DNA from: Aristolochia californica
Lineage: Eukaryota; Streptophyta; Magnoliopsida; Piperales; Aristolochiaceae
Direction: 5' to 3'
Length of the DNA stretch: 64,000 nucleotides
Assembly: GCA_029961685.1 (NCBI GenBank)
Contig: JARWKL010000010.1
Location: 4,340,001 to 4,404,000 of the forward strand
Below, piece after piece: positions 36,301-51,300 of this stretch. The notes under the pieces are model-generated. The model worked only from the letters and a program-made list of their open reading frames with translations. It was not told the DNA's origin and did not search any database. Both the position numbers and the translations under genes were made by a program. Numbering within the stretch: the first letter of the stretch is position 1; each line of letters begins with the position of its first letter.

Positions 36301-39300
36301 GGATGGTTCCCCTTCCTTGTAATTTTGCTTTTTTGAGCCTTTTAATATAACTCTGCACTATTTCAATTTTTTTTGGGAATGCCTATGATAATAATTTCAT
36401 CCAAATGAACTACCATCAGTACCATGCCTCCATTTGTCTTTTTGACAAACACAAAATGATCCACAACATACATTTTGAAGCCAATTTTTCATGATAACTG
36501 TGCTAAAATTATCATGCCCAAGGAGACTATTTCAACCCATATATAGATTTCTTCAATTTATACTGGTTCTTCCCTTTGATAACAAACCTAGGTGGTTGGG
36601 TCATATACTCTTTATCTTGTAGACCACCAAGTAAAAAGGTATTTTTTGTTATCAACTTGATGGAGATCCCAGTGAAAGGTAGCAGCTAGGGAGATAAGAA
36701 CTTTTTATTAAGCATGGGCAGTAGGGAGAATGCTTCCTCAAAGTGAAAGCCGTAGGTCTAAGTATAGCCCTTGGCAATCAAACAAGCTTTGAATCTGTCA
36801 GTAGCACCATTTTGTTATGCTTAATAGTTTGGGTAGTGATCAAATGCTGGGATGCTCAGGACCGGCTGGTGTGAGGAGGGGTTTTCAGGAATCATAGTGG
36901 AGAAACTATTCTCTCCTATGCCGGGCCTGTGGGCATTGCAGATTCTACCACTGTGGAGGTGAATGCTCTTCATTTTGGGTTGAAGATTTTCAAAGACAGA
37001 CTTCAAGGGAGGCTACTGATTGAGGGAGACTCTAAAGTGGTCATCAGCTTATGCTCTAATTCAGCCTCCCCTCTTGGCGACATTGGCCAATTACTTTATC
37101 TATTGCAGATATTGTATCTTCCATTTCTTGTACTTGGAATCACATTCCTAGGTCAGCCAATTCTGTGGCTGATAGGCTAGCTAAATCTAGAACCTCTCAA
37201 CAATCTCTCATTGTTTGGGATGGTTTCCCTTTCTTGTAATCTTGCTCTTTTGAGCCTTTTAATATAACTCAGCACTATTTAAAAAAAAAAATGCTGGCCT
37301 GGCAAAAATACGAGCAGCATCAAGCAGGAAATGATGGATCCAATCCTTAGAAGCTAATAATTGATCTAATTTTGATAAAATTGGTGTCCTCCTTCCATCA
37401 GCCCAGCTATAACTGCCACTTGACATAGTGGATATCTGTCAAAGCATTCTGTAATAAATTCAGAAAACTGAGTAATAGAAGAATTCATACGGTTTCTTCC
37501 ATTGAGCCTTTGAGATGAGAAATAAACAACAATGAATTCACCTCCAAAAACACAAGGAATTGGCCATTGAAGAATATAAGAGCTCAATTCTACTCAGAAA
37601 TCTTGCCTTTCTCTAGGATGGAGAGGGTATAAAGAGAGAGCCAACCAGACAAACCCATCTAATTTGAATGTTAGCACAATAGCAATCGAAATCTTCCCAC
37701 TGCACTAGCCACAAAATCAAACAACTTGGGAATCCCACAGCAAAAGAATACCTCCGACTGTTCCATTTGCATGAACTGCAACCAGTTGAATTGAGAATTA
37801 TGCCGTATGTTCTGACAAGAGTGTCATTCATAGAATTTATCTTCGTTTCTTGAAGAAATTCTATAGATTTTTTATTAGTCTGTAGAAAGTTCCAACAATA
37901 GCCCTTTGCTGAAACAAACCAAGACCACACACGTTCCAAGAAATGATGTTTAACATTCAAAGGTGGACTGGAGGTTCGTGTAGGGAGAACAGTCAAAAGG
38001 GAAAGGTCCCATTATATCATCAAGCTGATCCTCTGAAACCCTCATACAACTCGCAAAGGTGGCAAGGTGTTGGCGAGACATATCTAGTTTCTCCAAGTTG
38101 GTAAGGTCACTGTTCTCTAATCAACGAGAGAGTGAAATAATAAAGATCATGTGATGAGGAGAGTGTACCTTAAGTTTTTTTCCTGGAATAAGTAATAATA
38201 TAGGAAGCTTAAAAGCTGGCATCTTTGGTTAACTTTTGGTGTTGATGGATCAAAGACACAGACTGGAACTTTATCTTCCATAGCTTCATGTTCTGGAACT
38301 TCATCTTCAGTGAAGGCGTAGAGTTTCATTTACATAAAGAACAGAAAACTTATTAAAAAACTGTTGATGGGCAGATTACAGATTGAGCAGAAATTGCTTC
38401 ATCTTTTATTCACCTTTTTCAGAATCTTTATCAAAATGGATGCTCAATCAGGACTTTCACTCAAACTCTGGTCTTTTCTACAAGTTAATGAAGTTTTCTT
38501 TTTTTCCCAGTAATTCAACACTTATAATAAAATCAATGATTTATATTTCTTCTCCAGAAGTTCAACACTCTCCTCAATGAATTATTTGCCATTTCAAAAA
38601 AAAGAAAAGGTAGTGAAGACCCATCTACAGGCCACAATCTTCTTCATAGGAGGTAAAGGTGTGATTTCTCATGTAACATTCTGATGCATTACTGCCGTAT
38701 CCTCTTTCATGACTGCTCTCCATGGGAGACTCAAGGCCTCTTCATAATTCTATGGAATAGATATAGAAGACAAGGCAAATTTGTGCATAAGAGAAACATT
38801 TAATTGGATAAAATAAATAAATTTGTGTATAGGAGACCTGTAATAGGGTTTCGAAGAAATGACCTAATCTTCCTTTCAATAGGTACAAAGAACGGAATAA
38901 GAAATGAAAGTTTACTTAAAAAAGGACAGGAAGGATTGGACATTTGGAAACCAAACAGCTTCCTGGGCTACTATATTTTATTCAGGAAGTCGGCATATGT
39001 ATTTGAATTTCATGCCCTAGAGAAGCCATTGCTTTGATACTGATTAGTTGGTAATGTTATAATTTGAGGCTTCATGAAGTAGGTTGAAGGAAAACCAGCA
39101 TTTTATTGCCTTGGAGAGATTTGAAGGCCGTACATGTTCGGAAAACAGAATGGATAAGCTAAGGGAAAAAGTAGAAAGAGAGAGAAAGTGAAAGAGAGTT
39201 CAGAATGGAGATGAACCAGACTTAATTGGTCTGCTCAACCTCATTTGTATCTAGTGTTTTGAACTTGGACCAGACTGGCCAGTTGAACTAGGATGAACCG

Positions 39301-42300
39301 CACCAAGTCCTTCATTGGGTCTGTATCCTACTAGACACAGAATTAGGTAAAAACATGGTTGACCAGATAAGATTTCCTTGTTCAACAAGTGAACTGGTTG
39401 ACCTGGCCCGGTCAACCACGTCCTTTTGTCATGTGGTTAATATCCTCTATTAGACAGAGAGTCTCCTCCCCCCTCTTTTGACACCAGCAGGAGACTTGCC
39501 CTTTCTGTCATATTGCTTGGCAGGGAGGGTGTGGGCTGCACCCCATCCCCACCTCCACCCCTCTTCCGTGTTCCCATTGTCATGTGATGACAGGAGGACA
39601 GGAGATCCTTCAAGCAGACGGGGAGATGGCTCTCGCCCAAGCATACTTATATTGTTTTATTTTATTTTTAACATAAATGTATGATGTCATATAACATCAT
39701 CTACAGGCCGAGTCAAACCTGGTTGATCCAGGTTCAAACTGACCTACTCACATCACCAGGTCGGTGCCTGTCAGGTTATTTTTTTTTTACATTGTAACTA
39801 CAAATTGAAACAAAATGTGTCATATCTCACAGTTTATAACTGGTGGAGATTGCCAAATGGCAACCCCTGTCAACATAATGAAACTCCCATGTGAATGATG
39901 AAACAGTTGTAACTTGTGATACTAGGGCCTGGTAGTACAACCAGGCCTACTGCTCCTAAAAATATGTTTCTGATTTAAACATAATACAGGGAAAACAGTT
40001 AACAATAAACTAATCCATAAACTAGACCAGCTGCTGAGAAATATCACTCGCTGGTGGTCCTATTTCTCAATTATACACTACCTTCATCCACAATCATTGT
40101 TATTTAGTACTTCCTGTTTCTCTGTGCAAAATTAGCACGTTTATTAATTTTTTATATTTTCCAAATATATATGATTCAATGTTTTCACTTATTTTTTTGA
40201 AGGAAAGTGTGTGAATATTCAATATATCAGAGAGAGAAATACCAATGTTTTCACTTATGGTTTCAGGTAATCTCATCTTCATTGTTGGCTTTGGCCACGA
40301 TTGTTGACATTTTGTTGGGAATAGAGTCCACCACTGATTCGGACAATGTAACTGCAGAATCCTCCAAGCATGCATCTAAGGCTAGATTTGCTGCTATTTC
40401 ATCTGCAGAAAAGATCTTTTTAAGTCACAAATATTTTCTTCAAATGTTTAAGTCTCAGATTCCTGGAATTCGTTCATCTACATATTCTGTGCTTGCTTGT
40501 TTCATCAAGCACATGCCCCATTTGTTTAATGAAGGAAACTTGAAGACTCTTTCTGCATCAATACTTGGTGCTTTCCAAGAGAAGAGTCCAACTTGTCACT
40601 CATCCATGTGGCACATGATATTGCTATTCTCAAAAAGATTTCCAGAGAGTTGGTCTCTTACCAATGTCCAGAAGAATGTATTATCACGACTGTGGCATTT
40701 TCTCAGGAATGGTTGTTATGGGTCTCAACAAATTTCATACCAAAATTTAGTTCCATTCTTAGAAACTGTACCTCCTCAAGCAGTGGCAGGAGAGCAGTTC
40801 CTTTTGAACTTCTTCCAGAACTTTTGGACTGGAAGGAAGCCCCTCTACTCGTCTGATGATCTGCCAGTTTTTTTCAAGGCACTTAAGGAATGTTTTCTTT
40901 GGGCAGTTTGTAATGCATCAAGGTATGAATTTTTCTGAGCTTTACTGAGTAATTTTCATTACCGGGTAACCGGAGAACCTTCTCTAGTTTTTTTGTTGTT
41001 TCTATCTTTATTATTTAGGAAAATGAGATGGAGCTCAAGTATATGCACATTAAATGACAAGAAAGTTTAATGTGCTTGACAATTATTATGTGCCTACAAG
41101 TTTCTTGTTGTTTGGTGTTGTCATGAAATACTCACTATTATTCTCAATGATGGTCATTTTTTTGGCAGATACATGGAAGGTATGGATGCTTTTACCAAGT
41201 TACAGGTCGCTCTGATTGACCAAATCGTCTTGAAGGTTTTGTGGCATGAGTATCTATACTTGTCATCCCCAAAAGATCATGGCACTTTTCAGTCTAGTGA
41301 GCCAGAAATATCATCACAGAGTGATGCACATGAGAAGCCTATTGAATTGAGAAACATTAAATATTCCAGAAGCTACATTCAGGAGTTGGGAACATGCATT
41401 ATCGAGATTGTGTCTGACATTCATTTAAAGGAACCTAATCTGATTGGTGCCTTTTGTGGCCCGGTTCTAAAGTACTGTCTGGAAATATTTGAGTCACGGG
41501 AAGCTTCACAACATGTTGAACAGATTATGCAGTTCTTCATCCTTCTGAAGCAGCATGTTGTGGACAAGGGTGAAATGTGGCCTCTGGTTGCTTTGGCAGG
41601 ACCGCTGGTGGCAAGCTCTTTTCAATTGATTAAATCTGTTGTAAGTGCTCATTACATTGTAAATGCATCATTGGTAAACCTCAGCTAAGTGAGATTGGAC
41701 TATGAGCCAAGTGAGATTCAGTGGTTCCCTAATAAAGACATTAAAAACAAACAAACAAAAGCAAATTGAACCTAAGTGAGGTGGAAGCTAAATGTCTCAT
41801 TACCAGTTTAATGACTAAAATGCCCATTGGGCCACACATCATTCAGCGTAATACCTACCGCATGACCAGTCTCTTACTAATATGGTGCCTACTTTTATAA
41901 TGTTTGGACATTTCTACCTTTAGTTCTCAAAATTATGCATAAGCTATGAGTTGTCTATTTACATTTTTAATGTGTTCTTTAGTTATGTAGCAGTCCCTGG
42001 TATGAAAATATGTATGTGAAAGTGCATAAGCAGTAACTACATACTTACCTTTTCTTCTTTGATTACAGGACTCTCCAGATGGTATTAGACTTTTGTCTGC
42101 TATTTGTACAGTATTTGGTCCTCGCACTGTAATACCAAAGTTTGTTCTTGAAAATAAACTTCAACTCGATGCTCATTTTGCTAATGAAGATGCTGATCGA
42201 CTAATGTTGGACAACTTTATGCAAATTTTCACAAATGACCTTGTTCCATGGTGTTTGGATAGAACCAATGGGTCCATTAGTTCCCGTTTAGATCTGCTAC

Positions 42301-45300
42301 TTGCTTTGCTGGATGAGGAACTTTTCCATAAACAATGGAGTACCATAGTAACATATGCGACAAAATTAGAAGGGTATGATGGAAGTTGTCTACATCTTGA
42401 TTGTGTTGCTGTGTTGGCAATGCTTATGGAAAAAGTGAGAGGGAGAACTGGAAAAAACAAGATGAGTGCAGAACTCTGGAATCATGAGTTGCTAGATAAG
42501 GCTGCGATTTCTATTATCTGCCAGCATTGTTCTTTTGACACAACACATACTCGATTTTTATGGTAAGTATTTCGTTAATATAACATGATTAGCATGTATG
42601 TGGAAAGCTGTGAGAAGGATAAGTTGACAGTTGTTTTTTCTGTTAGTAATGCTAATAAAATGTTTTTGTTTGATGAATGTAGCCCAAAGGTATACGAGTC
42701 TCTCGCTCTGTTGTTGTCAAATGTTCAACTGTAGATTTTCTTAAACAACGGTTGGGGGCAAGAATGTTATTGTGTTCGGTTGTCTAGGTTAAGATTATCT
42801 CAGGCTAGTTTAGTTTAAAATGATTTATCCTTTTGACCCAGGCTGAGTTTTTCCTTTTTTCATATTTTTATTTTTTGGAGTTATTTTGTATATTAATCTC
42901 TTTGGAAATTACTTTTACTGCTAGCTGTTTTCCTCAGTTAGTTGTTTCTGAAATGTAGACCTCCTTCACTATTGAATGAATTTTATATCATCTTGAAAAA
43001 AAAAGATATAGAAAAAAATACTACAGGAAATAGGGAAGAAAATTTGTAGGCACCCAAGGAAGTTTTGATCTCAACTTCTAATATGTCATTTTGTGCTGTT
43101 AATAATGTTCAAGCCTCTTTACTGCAAAGTAGATCCGGTGTTGATCAAACCCTGGTTGAGATTTAAAAGATAAAAAAATCAGCTATTATCTTGCTGAGGA
43201 TGAAAGTGGGCTAGATCTGGTTCCTGACACCTCCAATATGTTTGGATTCCACTGGATAATGTCCTGTGTTCAGATTTGTATCACAATCAGGTTCAGACTT
43301 CTTGTGTTGAGATTTGGGTCCAAATGACCTTGCTGGACCCAGTACAGGCTCATGTGAAAATTTTCTTGTCTGCTACCATGAGCTTATATTAATTATATTA
43401 CTTTTATATGGCCAGACTCATTAAGTTATGACTTCTTTCCCTCTAATATATCCAGTCTTCTTTATTAGTGGGAATTGTCCTACATAGATTAATATTAAGA
43501 AAAGTTGTTGGTTTATAAGGTTTAGCTGCAGGCCTCTTAAGCGTTTAGTCATTTTGGCTAATCATTCAGCTTGATGAATCCAGTCCTATTTTTCTGTTGG
43601 CTATTTAAAGGGTTTATATCTGGATTGACGCTCTGGTATCCATAGATCACAGAACCTCTTCAGTAAGATCAGGCAACTTCTGTAGTTTTCTCCTTGAAAT
43701 CTTTCTTTGTGGCTATTTGAAGGGTTTAGATCAGGATTGACGTTCTGGTCTCTGTCATAGATCACAGAACCTCTTCAATATGATCAGCCAACTTCTGTGG
43801 TTTTCTCCTTTAAATCTTTACTTTTTTTGAAAAATATTTAAAAAAAAAAATCTTTTGAAGGCTTTAGACCTTGTAGCGTATTATTTGTAATCTCATGTTT
43901 TAAAGCAATAAATGTTGCTGTTAGGTTTTACAATCTTATTCTTTTCTTTATCTCACTACATCGCAGGGCTGTTCTTGGAGGTACACAAGAGGATGGCCAA
44001 GATTGCTTTCTCTCTGGACCTGCTTTGACCTTTGTGCTTGCAGAAATCACAAAAAAGCTTGCCCTTTTTCTTGCAGAATCATGTCTATCGTGGACTAAGC
44101 AAACAAGTTCCTTGATTCAGTGCTCTGAAACCAAAGATTTAAAGCAGTACTCTACATTTACCCTTGCACAAATTGTTGAGAATGCTTACTTTGCTCTTGA
44201 AATTCTTGATGGAAGTTTCTTTTGCTTGAAGATTTTAGATGGGAATTCAGATTTGGTTCCAAGTATCTTAGCTGCTGTTCTAATTATTGCCCAGGAAGGG
44301 AGATTTTTGTCACTAATAGAAGATACTTCAATTTTAGATCTAGTTGGCAATGATGTTCTCAAATTACAATTGAGAAAATTGGTTCATGCTTTTCTAGGTA
44401 AAATAAATAGTAAATTTTGTAAAAGCCTTAGTTCTCACAGCCTCAAGAAGTTGCAAGGCATTTTGGTTCAGGCAGTGAGATGTGCTCTATTTGATAGAGA
44501 TGCCTATGGTGCATCTAAAATACCTGATTTCTGTTCCAAGTGGGCATTAGCTGTCCTTGAGCTAACGTGCCGTGACCACTTGGAGGAGCAAATTGTATTA
44601 GACCATCTCCTATCTGATGCAGAGTACTGGTCTTTGTGGGTGGTCCTGGATGTTGGAGGAAGGAGAAGATCAACTTCTCTGAAAGTTGAAAGTACACACT
44701 CAGATGTTCAAGTAAGTTTCTAGGAGTTGAATTTAGAGCTTTTATATTTCAAATTTTTTATATCATTGTCATTTGTTTATTTCTGTTTTCAGAGGCATTA
44801 TTTGGCTATTAAACTCTTCACATGTTCACTTTACTACTGCACCCTGTTATTCATATTTCTTAGTTATTGTTATAAAGCTATTTAATGTTTTCGTTCTGCT
44901 GACAGGAAATTGTGGATAGATATTTCTATTTCTTTGAATCTTTTATTACTTAAAGAAATTCCTAATCTTTGCTTGGGTTCAGGAATTCAACCATCACCAG
45001 TTCACTGCTTTTGTTGACAAACTTATTTCCAGTCTCGGTGCTGAGAGAGTAATTTGTGGTTCTATTTCACATGCTTCAAGTGAAGAAGCTCAAATCTTCC
45101 CTGTTTCTCCACTAGCATCATATTCTCGTGCATGGCTTGCAGCTGAACTACTGTGCACATGGAAGTGGCAAGGTGGCAGTGCTCTAGGATCTTTGTTACC
45201 ATTCTTGAGCATGCATGCAAAAAATATGAATTCTTCTTATGAGGAAAGCCTGATATGTTCAGTTATCGATATTTTACTTGAAGGCATGATCGTTCATGGG

Positions 45301-48300
45301 GCCTCTTTCCAACTGAAGTTCTTCAATGCATGGTCTGCCATGGATGATGAGGTGGAAAATCTTCAAGACCCCTTCCTTCGTGGCCTTGTTTCATTATTCT
45401 CAGTTCTTATGATTAAGGATAGCATCTGGGAGAAGGGGGATATTTTTTCACTTTTTTCGCGTCTTTTGCAACACTTTTTTATTGGAACAACCATACATAG
45501 AAGCCGCTTGAGGATCCTTCCTTTTGTCCTGAATGTTATAATGAGACCGTTACTGAGTAAAAGTTCCTGTGAAGATGGACCAAGTAACATTGCTGGCTTT
45601 GATTCCTCGAAGGAGGAGCAACTGCACAACACAATTTCAAATTGGCTTGATAGTGCTCTTTCTTTACCACCTTTGACTTTACCCCAAACAGAACAAGGAA
45701 GTAAGTACTGAGATTTTCTTTGTACTCTTTATGTTTTTATTGCTAGACTTTGTGTGATTCTCTTCTTGTCCTTCACTCTGTTTAAAAATGTTAATTTTAC
45801 TAAACTAACAAAAGAAAAAGATGTTGGGTATTCCTGTCATTGTACTGTCCAAGGGTGGTTCGATTGTTGTACTCATTACAGGATCTTGTAAGGGTTTGAT
45901 GGGTATATTTATGATGCTAAGGGACTATGGTCATGTTACAGTCTGTAACTTCAGGGTAGTCTTAAGTGAGGGGTCATTATGTCCTTACATGTAGCTTACT
46001 CAGTATTAGGGAATTGGGAGGGGGTTTGATGTCTGAACTGCTCCTCTTCCTTGGTTGACGCAAACCCTCCTGCTGCTTCTTCTCTTCTACGTGATTCAAG
46101 TTCTTCTCTTTCCTTAATTTTTCTTCAATTCTACAGTTGGAATAGGGAATGTTTATTAGAAGATAGTAATGTACCAAATAGCCTACATGTATGGCACGAG
46201 CTTAGTTGGCTGAGACCTGCCATTGGGAAGCTTTACTATGGATGCTCTGTTCCTCACGAATATATCCTGCCTGTCCTGCTGACTTCTTCCTGATTTCCTG
46301 ATGGGCCGGTGAAAGTTCAAATTTCACAAGTGATCCTATGTCCTCAACACTAGTCAGAATTTTATATTGTAAATTAAATTATTTTAAAAAATGAAAAATA
46401 ATGATATATGCAAGATGGGTGTGGACTGCTGGTGCTCCTTTTTTTTGTGTGGCTGATTGTTCATATAAAGAACGTTTTATGTTATTGGTTGTTAGCATTG
46501 TTTGATTAATGCTATTTATTTTTCCTTTGTGTTGAAACAGTACTATTATATCTTTTAATTTATGTTTCTTACAAGTTTTCTTTTGTCTATTTTATTTCAG
46601 AAACTGGGGAGTGGATTCAGTTGGTTATATCCTGTTTTCCACTAAATCCAACAGGTGGTTTGGCTACTTTAGAATTGGCATTTTCAAGAGATATTAGACA
46701 ATCAGAGAAGAAGTTACTGCTTGATTTATTTCGAAAAAATAGTTGTCCCACTAAGGCTTCAGCTGACTCATCCAATATGGAGAAGCCACTTTCAGAATCA
46801 GGAAAAATGATTCTAGCGAACCTGATGGCAGTTTCCCTAGCGTATTGCTGGCAGAATTTTTGTGAGGAGGATTTGGAATTTTTGTTAGGCAATATACGTT
46901 CTTGGATTCAAGCTGCTGTTGTCCCCATAGAAGAAGTAGCGGAGATGATTGCTGAATCCATCACAAAGTCTTCTACTTCCGTTAATCTTGAAGTTTCTGA
47001 AAAAGAAACTGAGGAAGCAGTTAAATGTTTAGATCATTCCCTCATGGATTTTTCTAGGATTCCCCTTTTCATATTGTCTCTGATATGTGGGATCACAGAA
47101 TTTCGACAAGCACAGGGTTCTGAGATCTCTCATTGGTTCAAAACAGAAAAACAAGCCCATGTTAAAGACCAGATTCTTGAAGATGTTCTTCGCTTATTCT
47201 TTGCAACAGGCATTTCCGAGGCAATAGCAAGTGCATATGGTAGAGATGGTTCATCTATTATAGCCTCAGCCCGACTTAAAGATTCTCATTTTTGGGATTT
47301 AGTTGCTTTTAACGTGATTAATTCCCCAGACCATGTTAGGAGAACTGCAATGGAATCTGTTGAACTTTGGGGTCTCAGCAAAGGGGCTATTAGTGCCTTG
47401 TACGCAATTCTTTTCTCCTCCAAACCAATTGCATCCTTGCAAGTTGCTGCTTATATTATTCTTTCTACGGGGCCAATAGACCATATTGCTGTCAGAAAAG
47501 AAGATACCAGGGATGATAGATTTGATCAATCTATGTTGTCTTCAGAGGAACCATTCAGGTTTAGAGATGAGATTTCCTACTTGATTGAGAAAGCACCATC
47601 TGAGCTTTATGCAGTGGATTTAGCAGAGCAGACTCGGGTAAATAATGTGTCCTTTTCTTTTTGCTTACTCCTAGATACATGTGTTCTTACAAGTCAATTT
47701 TAATTTTCTTGCATTAAATCTTCAACCTGTTTTACTGAGTAACCCATACCTATTGTTCAAGAATGATTAGGAACGAAATCTTGTTTTGCCTCTTTTATTT
47801 TTCACAAGATTTTTGAAAATCCATAACTGGATTCAATATTGACCCTTCTGTTCTAAATTCTATGGCTAGTTATCTGGGATGTAAAATTGCATCTCCTCCT
47901 TGTACATATTTGGGTCTTCCACTATCATCTGCTCTACCTTCCAAAAGTGCTTGGCACCCTGTCATTGAAATTTTGGAAGGCCGTCTGGCTTCCTGGAGAG
48001 GAAGATTTTTGTCCAAAGCAGGTAAGCTTGTCCTTATCAAATCTTGCCTCCACGGTATTCCTTCTTATTTCCTCTCCTTGTACCGTTGTCCTGCCTCCGT
48101 TTGAAAAAGAATAGAATTCCTAAAAAGGAGATCTCTGTGGGGGTGGGCCAAACGGTGAAAGGAAGTACAGCCTCATGAAATGGGCTGAGGTATGTAAACC
48201 AATAACCATGGGAGGCCTTGAGATCCGGGATACAGCTACAACTAACTCTGCCTTGTTACTTAAATGGATCCGGAAATTTAACATGCATCGTGATTTGATC

Positions 48301-51300
48301 TGGTGAACTATTGTTTCTGCTAAAGCAAACAAAATTACTGGTTGGTGGACCGAAGGTTGAAGATATAATAAGCTATTTCCCGTGTGGAAAGAGATTGTAA
48401 AAATGTTACCTGAATTCAAAAAAGCAGTCAAATGTTACACAGGAACGGGAGGTCTGACAAAATTTTGGTCAGGTTGGTGGGTGGGGCCGAGCTACATCAA
48501 TATCAGCCATAGCCAAATTTTTTCCTTGGCAAGAAATAAGGATGTGACCATATCTGACCAAAGGACAAATTCCGGTGAATGGAATTTAAATCTCCGGAGA
48601 GCGCTGTTAGATGCTGAAGCACTTGAAGCTTCCAACCTCATCACCTGTCTATCCTCGGTACGGCTAAAAAATGTACCCGATTCACTCATCTGGACTCCAT
48701 GCAAACAAGGTACCTTTTCTACTATCTCAGCTTACAACTTCTTGTTTTTCCCCTACCCCCCAAACCTCCCAACCCGCATCCATTGCGTGGTCCTTACTTG
48801 CGCCTCCTCGAGCAAAGTTCTTTATCTAGAGCGCATGTTGAAACAAAATCCTCACATCCGATTCCTTAATCCATCGAGGAACCCTTGCCAAACCTCTCCC
48901 GAAACTGCCACCCACATCTTGTTACACTGCAACTATTGCCATACTGTCTGGACCGGCCTCTTCAACAAAATCGGTCTGCAATATTGCCCTTCTCAGAATC
49001 TCTCATCCACAATCCTCGTTGTTACTAGTGCTCATCTCCCAAAGCTCGGAAAATTACTGATCTCTTGCTGCATTGGTCATATCATTTGGGCCTTATGGAA
49101 AGAAAGAAATAACCGAAAATTCAATCTAAAATCTCTTCCTCGTAACATTTTGATTGAAAAAATTATGTGCCAAGTTTCCATGTGGATACTCACGCGTAAA
49201 GAATTTCAAAAGTTAAACTCCAACTTTCGAGGAAACTGGCGGTTGGTAGCTGAAATGTCATAACCATCCCGCCCCTCGGCTATGGAAACTTGGTCCCCTC
49301 CGATGGGACACTTCAAATTAAATTTTGACGGAAACGCATTTGATTGCCCAGGCCCTGCTAGGTGTGGGGGAGTTATCCATGACGAAAATGGAAATCTTTT
49401 TTTCTCTTTCGCTGGGCCAATTGGACTGTTTGACTCAACCACCGTTGAGCTTTGTGGACTATTCAATGGACTAAAACTTTTCAAGCAACGTCTGGTGGGC
49501 CCTCTCTGCATCGAAGGCGACTCAAAAATCATTATCAACTAGTGTGAGAAGTCCTCTAAACCTCCTTGGCGGCACTGGGATCTGTTTTTTGATATTTGTA
49601 ATTTAATTTCTCAATTGCAATGTAATTGGAAATACATTCCTAGATCAGCTAATCATCTAGCGGATACTTAGGCTAAATTAGGTGTTTCACTCCAACACCT
49701 TGTTGTGGAGGAAGGTCCTTTTAAGCCAGGTATTGTACTCATCACTCTTTTAATGACGTTTACACTTTTTACTCAAAAAAAAAAAATGCCCTGCCCCTTT
49801 TGAAGAGAAAATTAAAGAAATAAGATAAGAGAAAACAAGGAAGGGTTGATTCAAAAGCAAATTGCCAAAAATACCCTTAACACTTACAACTTTAACACTC
49901 CCCCTCGAGTTGAAGTTATCTCGAAGCCCCAACTTGTTACAAAAATTCCCATAACCAGATTAACCTATTGTCTTGACATAGGGAGTGACCAGGACTCCAC
50001 TCATTACAACATCTTTGATAAAGTGAGAATCTACTTGTAATGAAGATGGTGGCTTGATTGTTATAGTACATCGTTATAGCTTTTTTAGCAGGACAACCCA
50101 ATTCTTATAACATAGATTTGACCCACAGGAGTTCACTGGCTGCATGAGCCATTGCCTTATACTCATCATTTGTACTTGAATGAGCAACTACATTCTGCTT
50201 CCTGTCCTTTCGGTTCACTAAGTTACCTCCAATATACATTTAAATATCTAAAAGTTGATTTTCTATCCAACTTGGACCTAACGTAATCAATGTTGAATAT
50301 CCTATAATTTGTAGACAACTATGTAGCTAATACAATAGTCATTTTTCCCAGTGCACATTTCAAGTATCTCAATATTCGCAAGACAACTTCTAAATGACTT
50401 TTTCTTTTGGTGTTTCATAAACTTGGCTGACCATGCTCACCACAAAGGCTATAACAAGCCTAGTCGCTTTAACATAAATGACCTTGGGTAGTATCGGAAT
50501 ATTTTCAGGAACTGACACACCATTTGGAATATCCTCCACAGGAATTGGAGCAACAACATAACACCCATTGGAACAACATCAGATTCAACTAACTGTGAAA
50601 AAAAATGTAACATTTTCAAAACAGGTTATGTCCATTGAGACATATCCCAACCTGACTATAATTAATTGACAAAACACAATTTCAATGCTTTAGGAGACAA
50701 TTGATCAGTAACATTTATACCCCTTTTGAGAATGTGGGTAGCCAAGAAAAACACAATTAATTGCTTTAGGAGACAATTTATCAGTTGAAGGACCAAGAAT
50801 ATGAATATAACAAATAAACCCAAATACATGTAGGCAGAGATGAAATAATTCACTATTGGGCTTGAGTACTTCAAATGGTATTTGTCCACCAAGTACAGAA
50901 TAAGGAATCTAATTAATCAAGAAACACTGTGAGAATTGCATTGCCCTAGTACTGTTTAGGGACCTTCATTTGGATCATCATAGTGTGTGCAACCTCAAAT
51001 GGTGATTCTTTCTTTCAACAATTCTGTTCTGCCGAGGTCTATTCATGTATGAAGATTGGTGAAGAATCCCATGAGCTGTACAAAAAGAAGCAAACTTATT
51101 GTTCATGAATTCAAGCCTATTATCAATATGCAAGACATGAATTGGAGTACCAAATCGATTCTTTATTTCATTGTAAAAGTTGAGGAATACATAAAAAAAC
51201 TTTTGACTTGTCTCGAAGTAGATATACCCACATAAGCCTACTATAATCATCAACAAAGAAACAAACTACTGACAACTGAAAAGACTAGGAACCTGATATG

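Noticed and set aside
35818..37288. Tandem duplication of a LINE segment
   Set aside because: Each copy has its own target duplication and different 5' end, so two insertions explain it better.
46198..46330. tRNA gene or SINE
   Set aside because: An A-box-like motif is present, but the B-box-like motif is too far away and no tail, duplication or cloverleaf is visible.
48382..49263. 293-codon ORF as a host gene
   Set aside because: Its content ([18 protein letters not shown]) is the LINE zinc-finger-like region, and it is continuous with LINE RT upstream and RNase H downstream.
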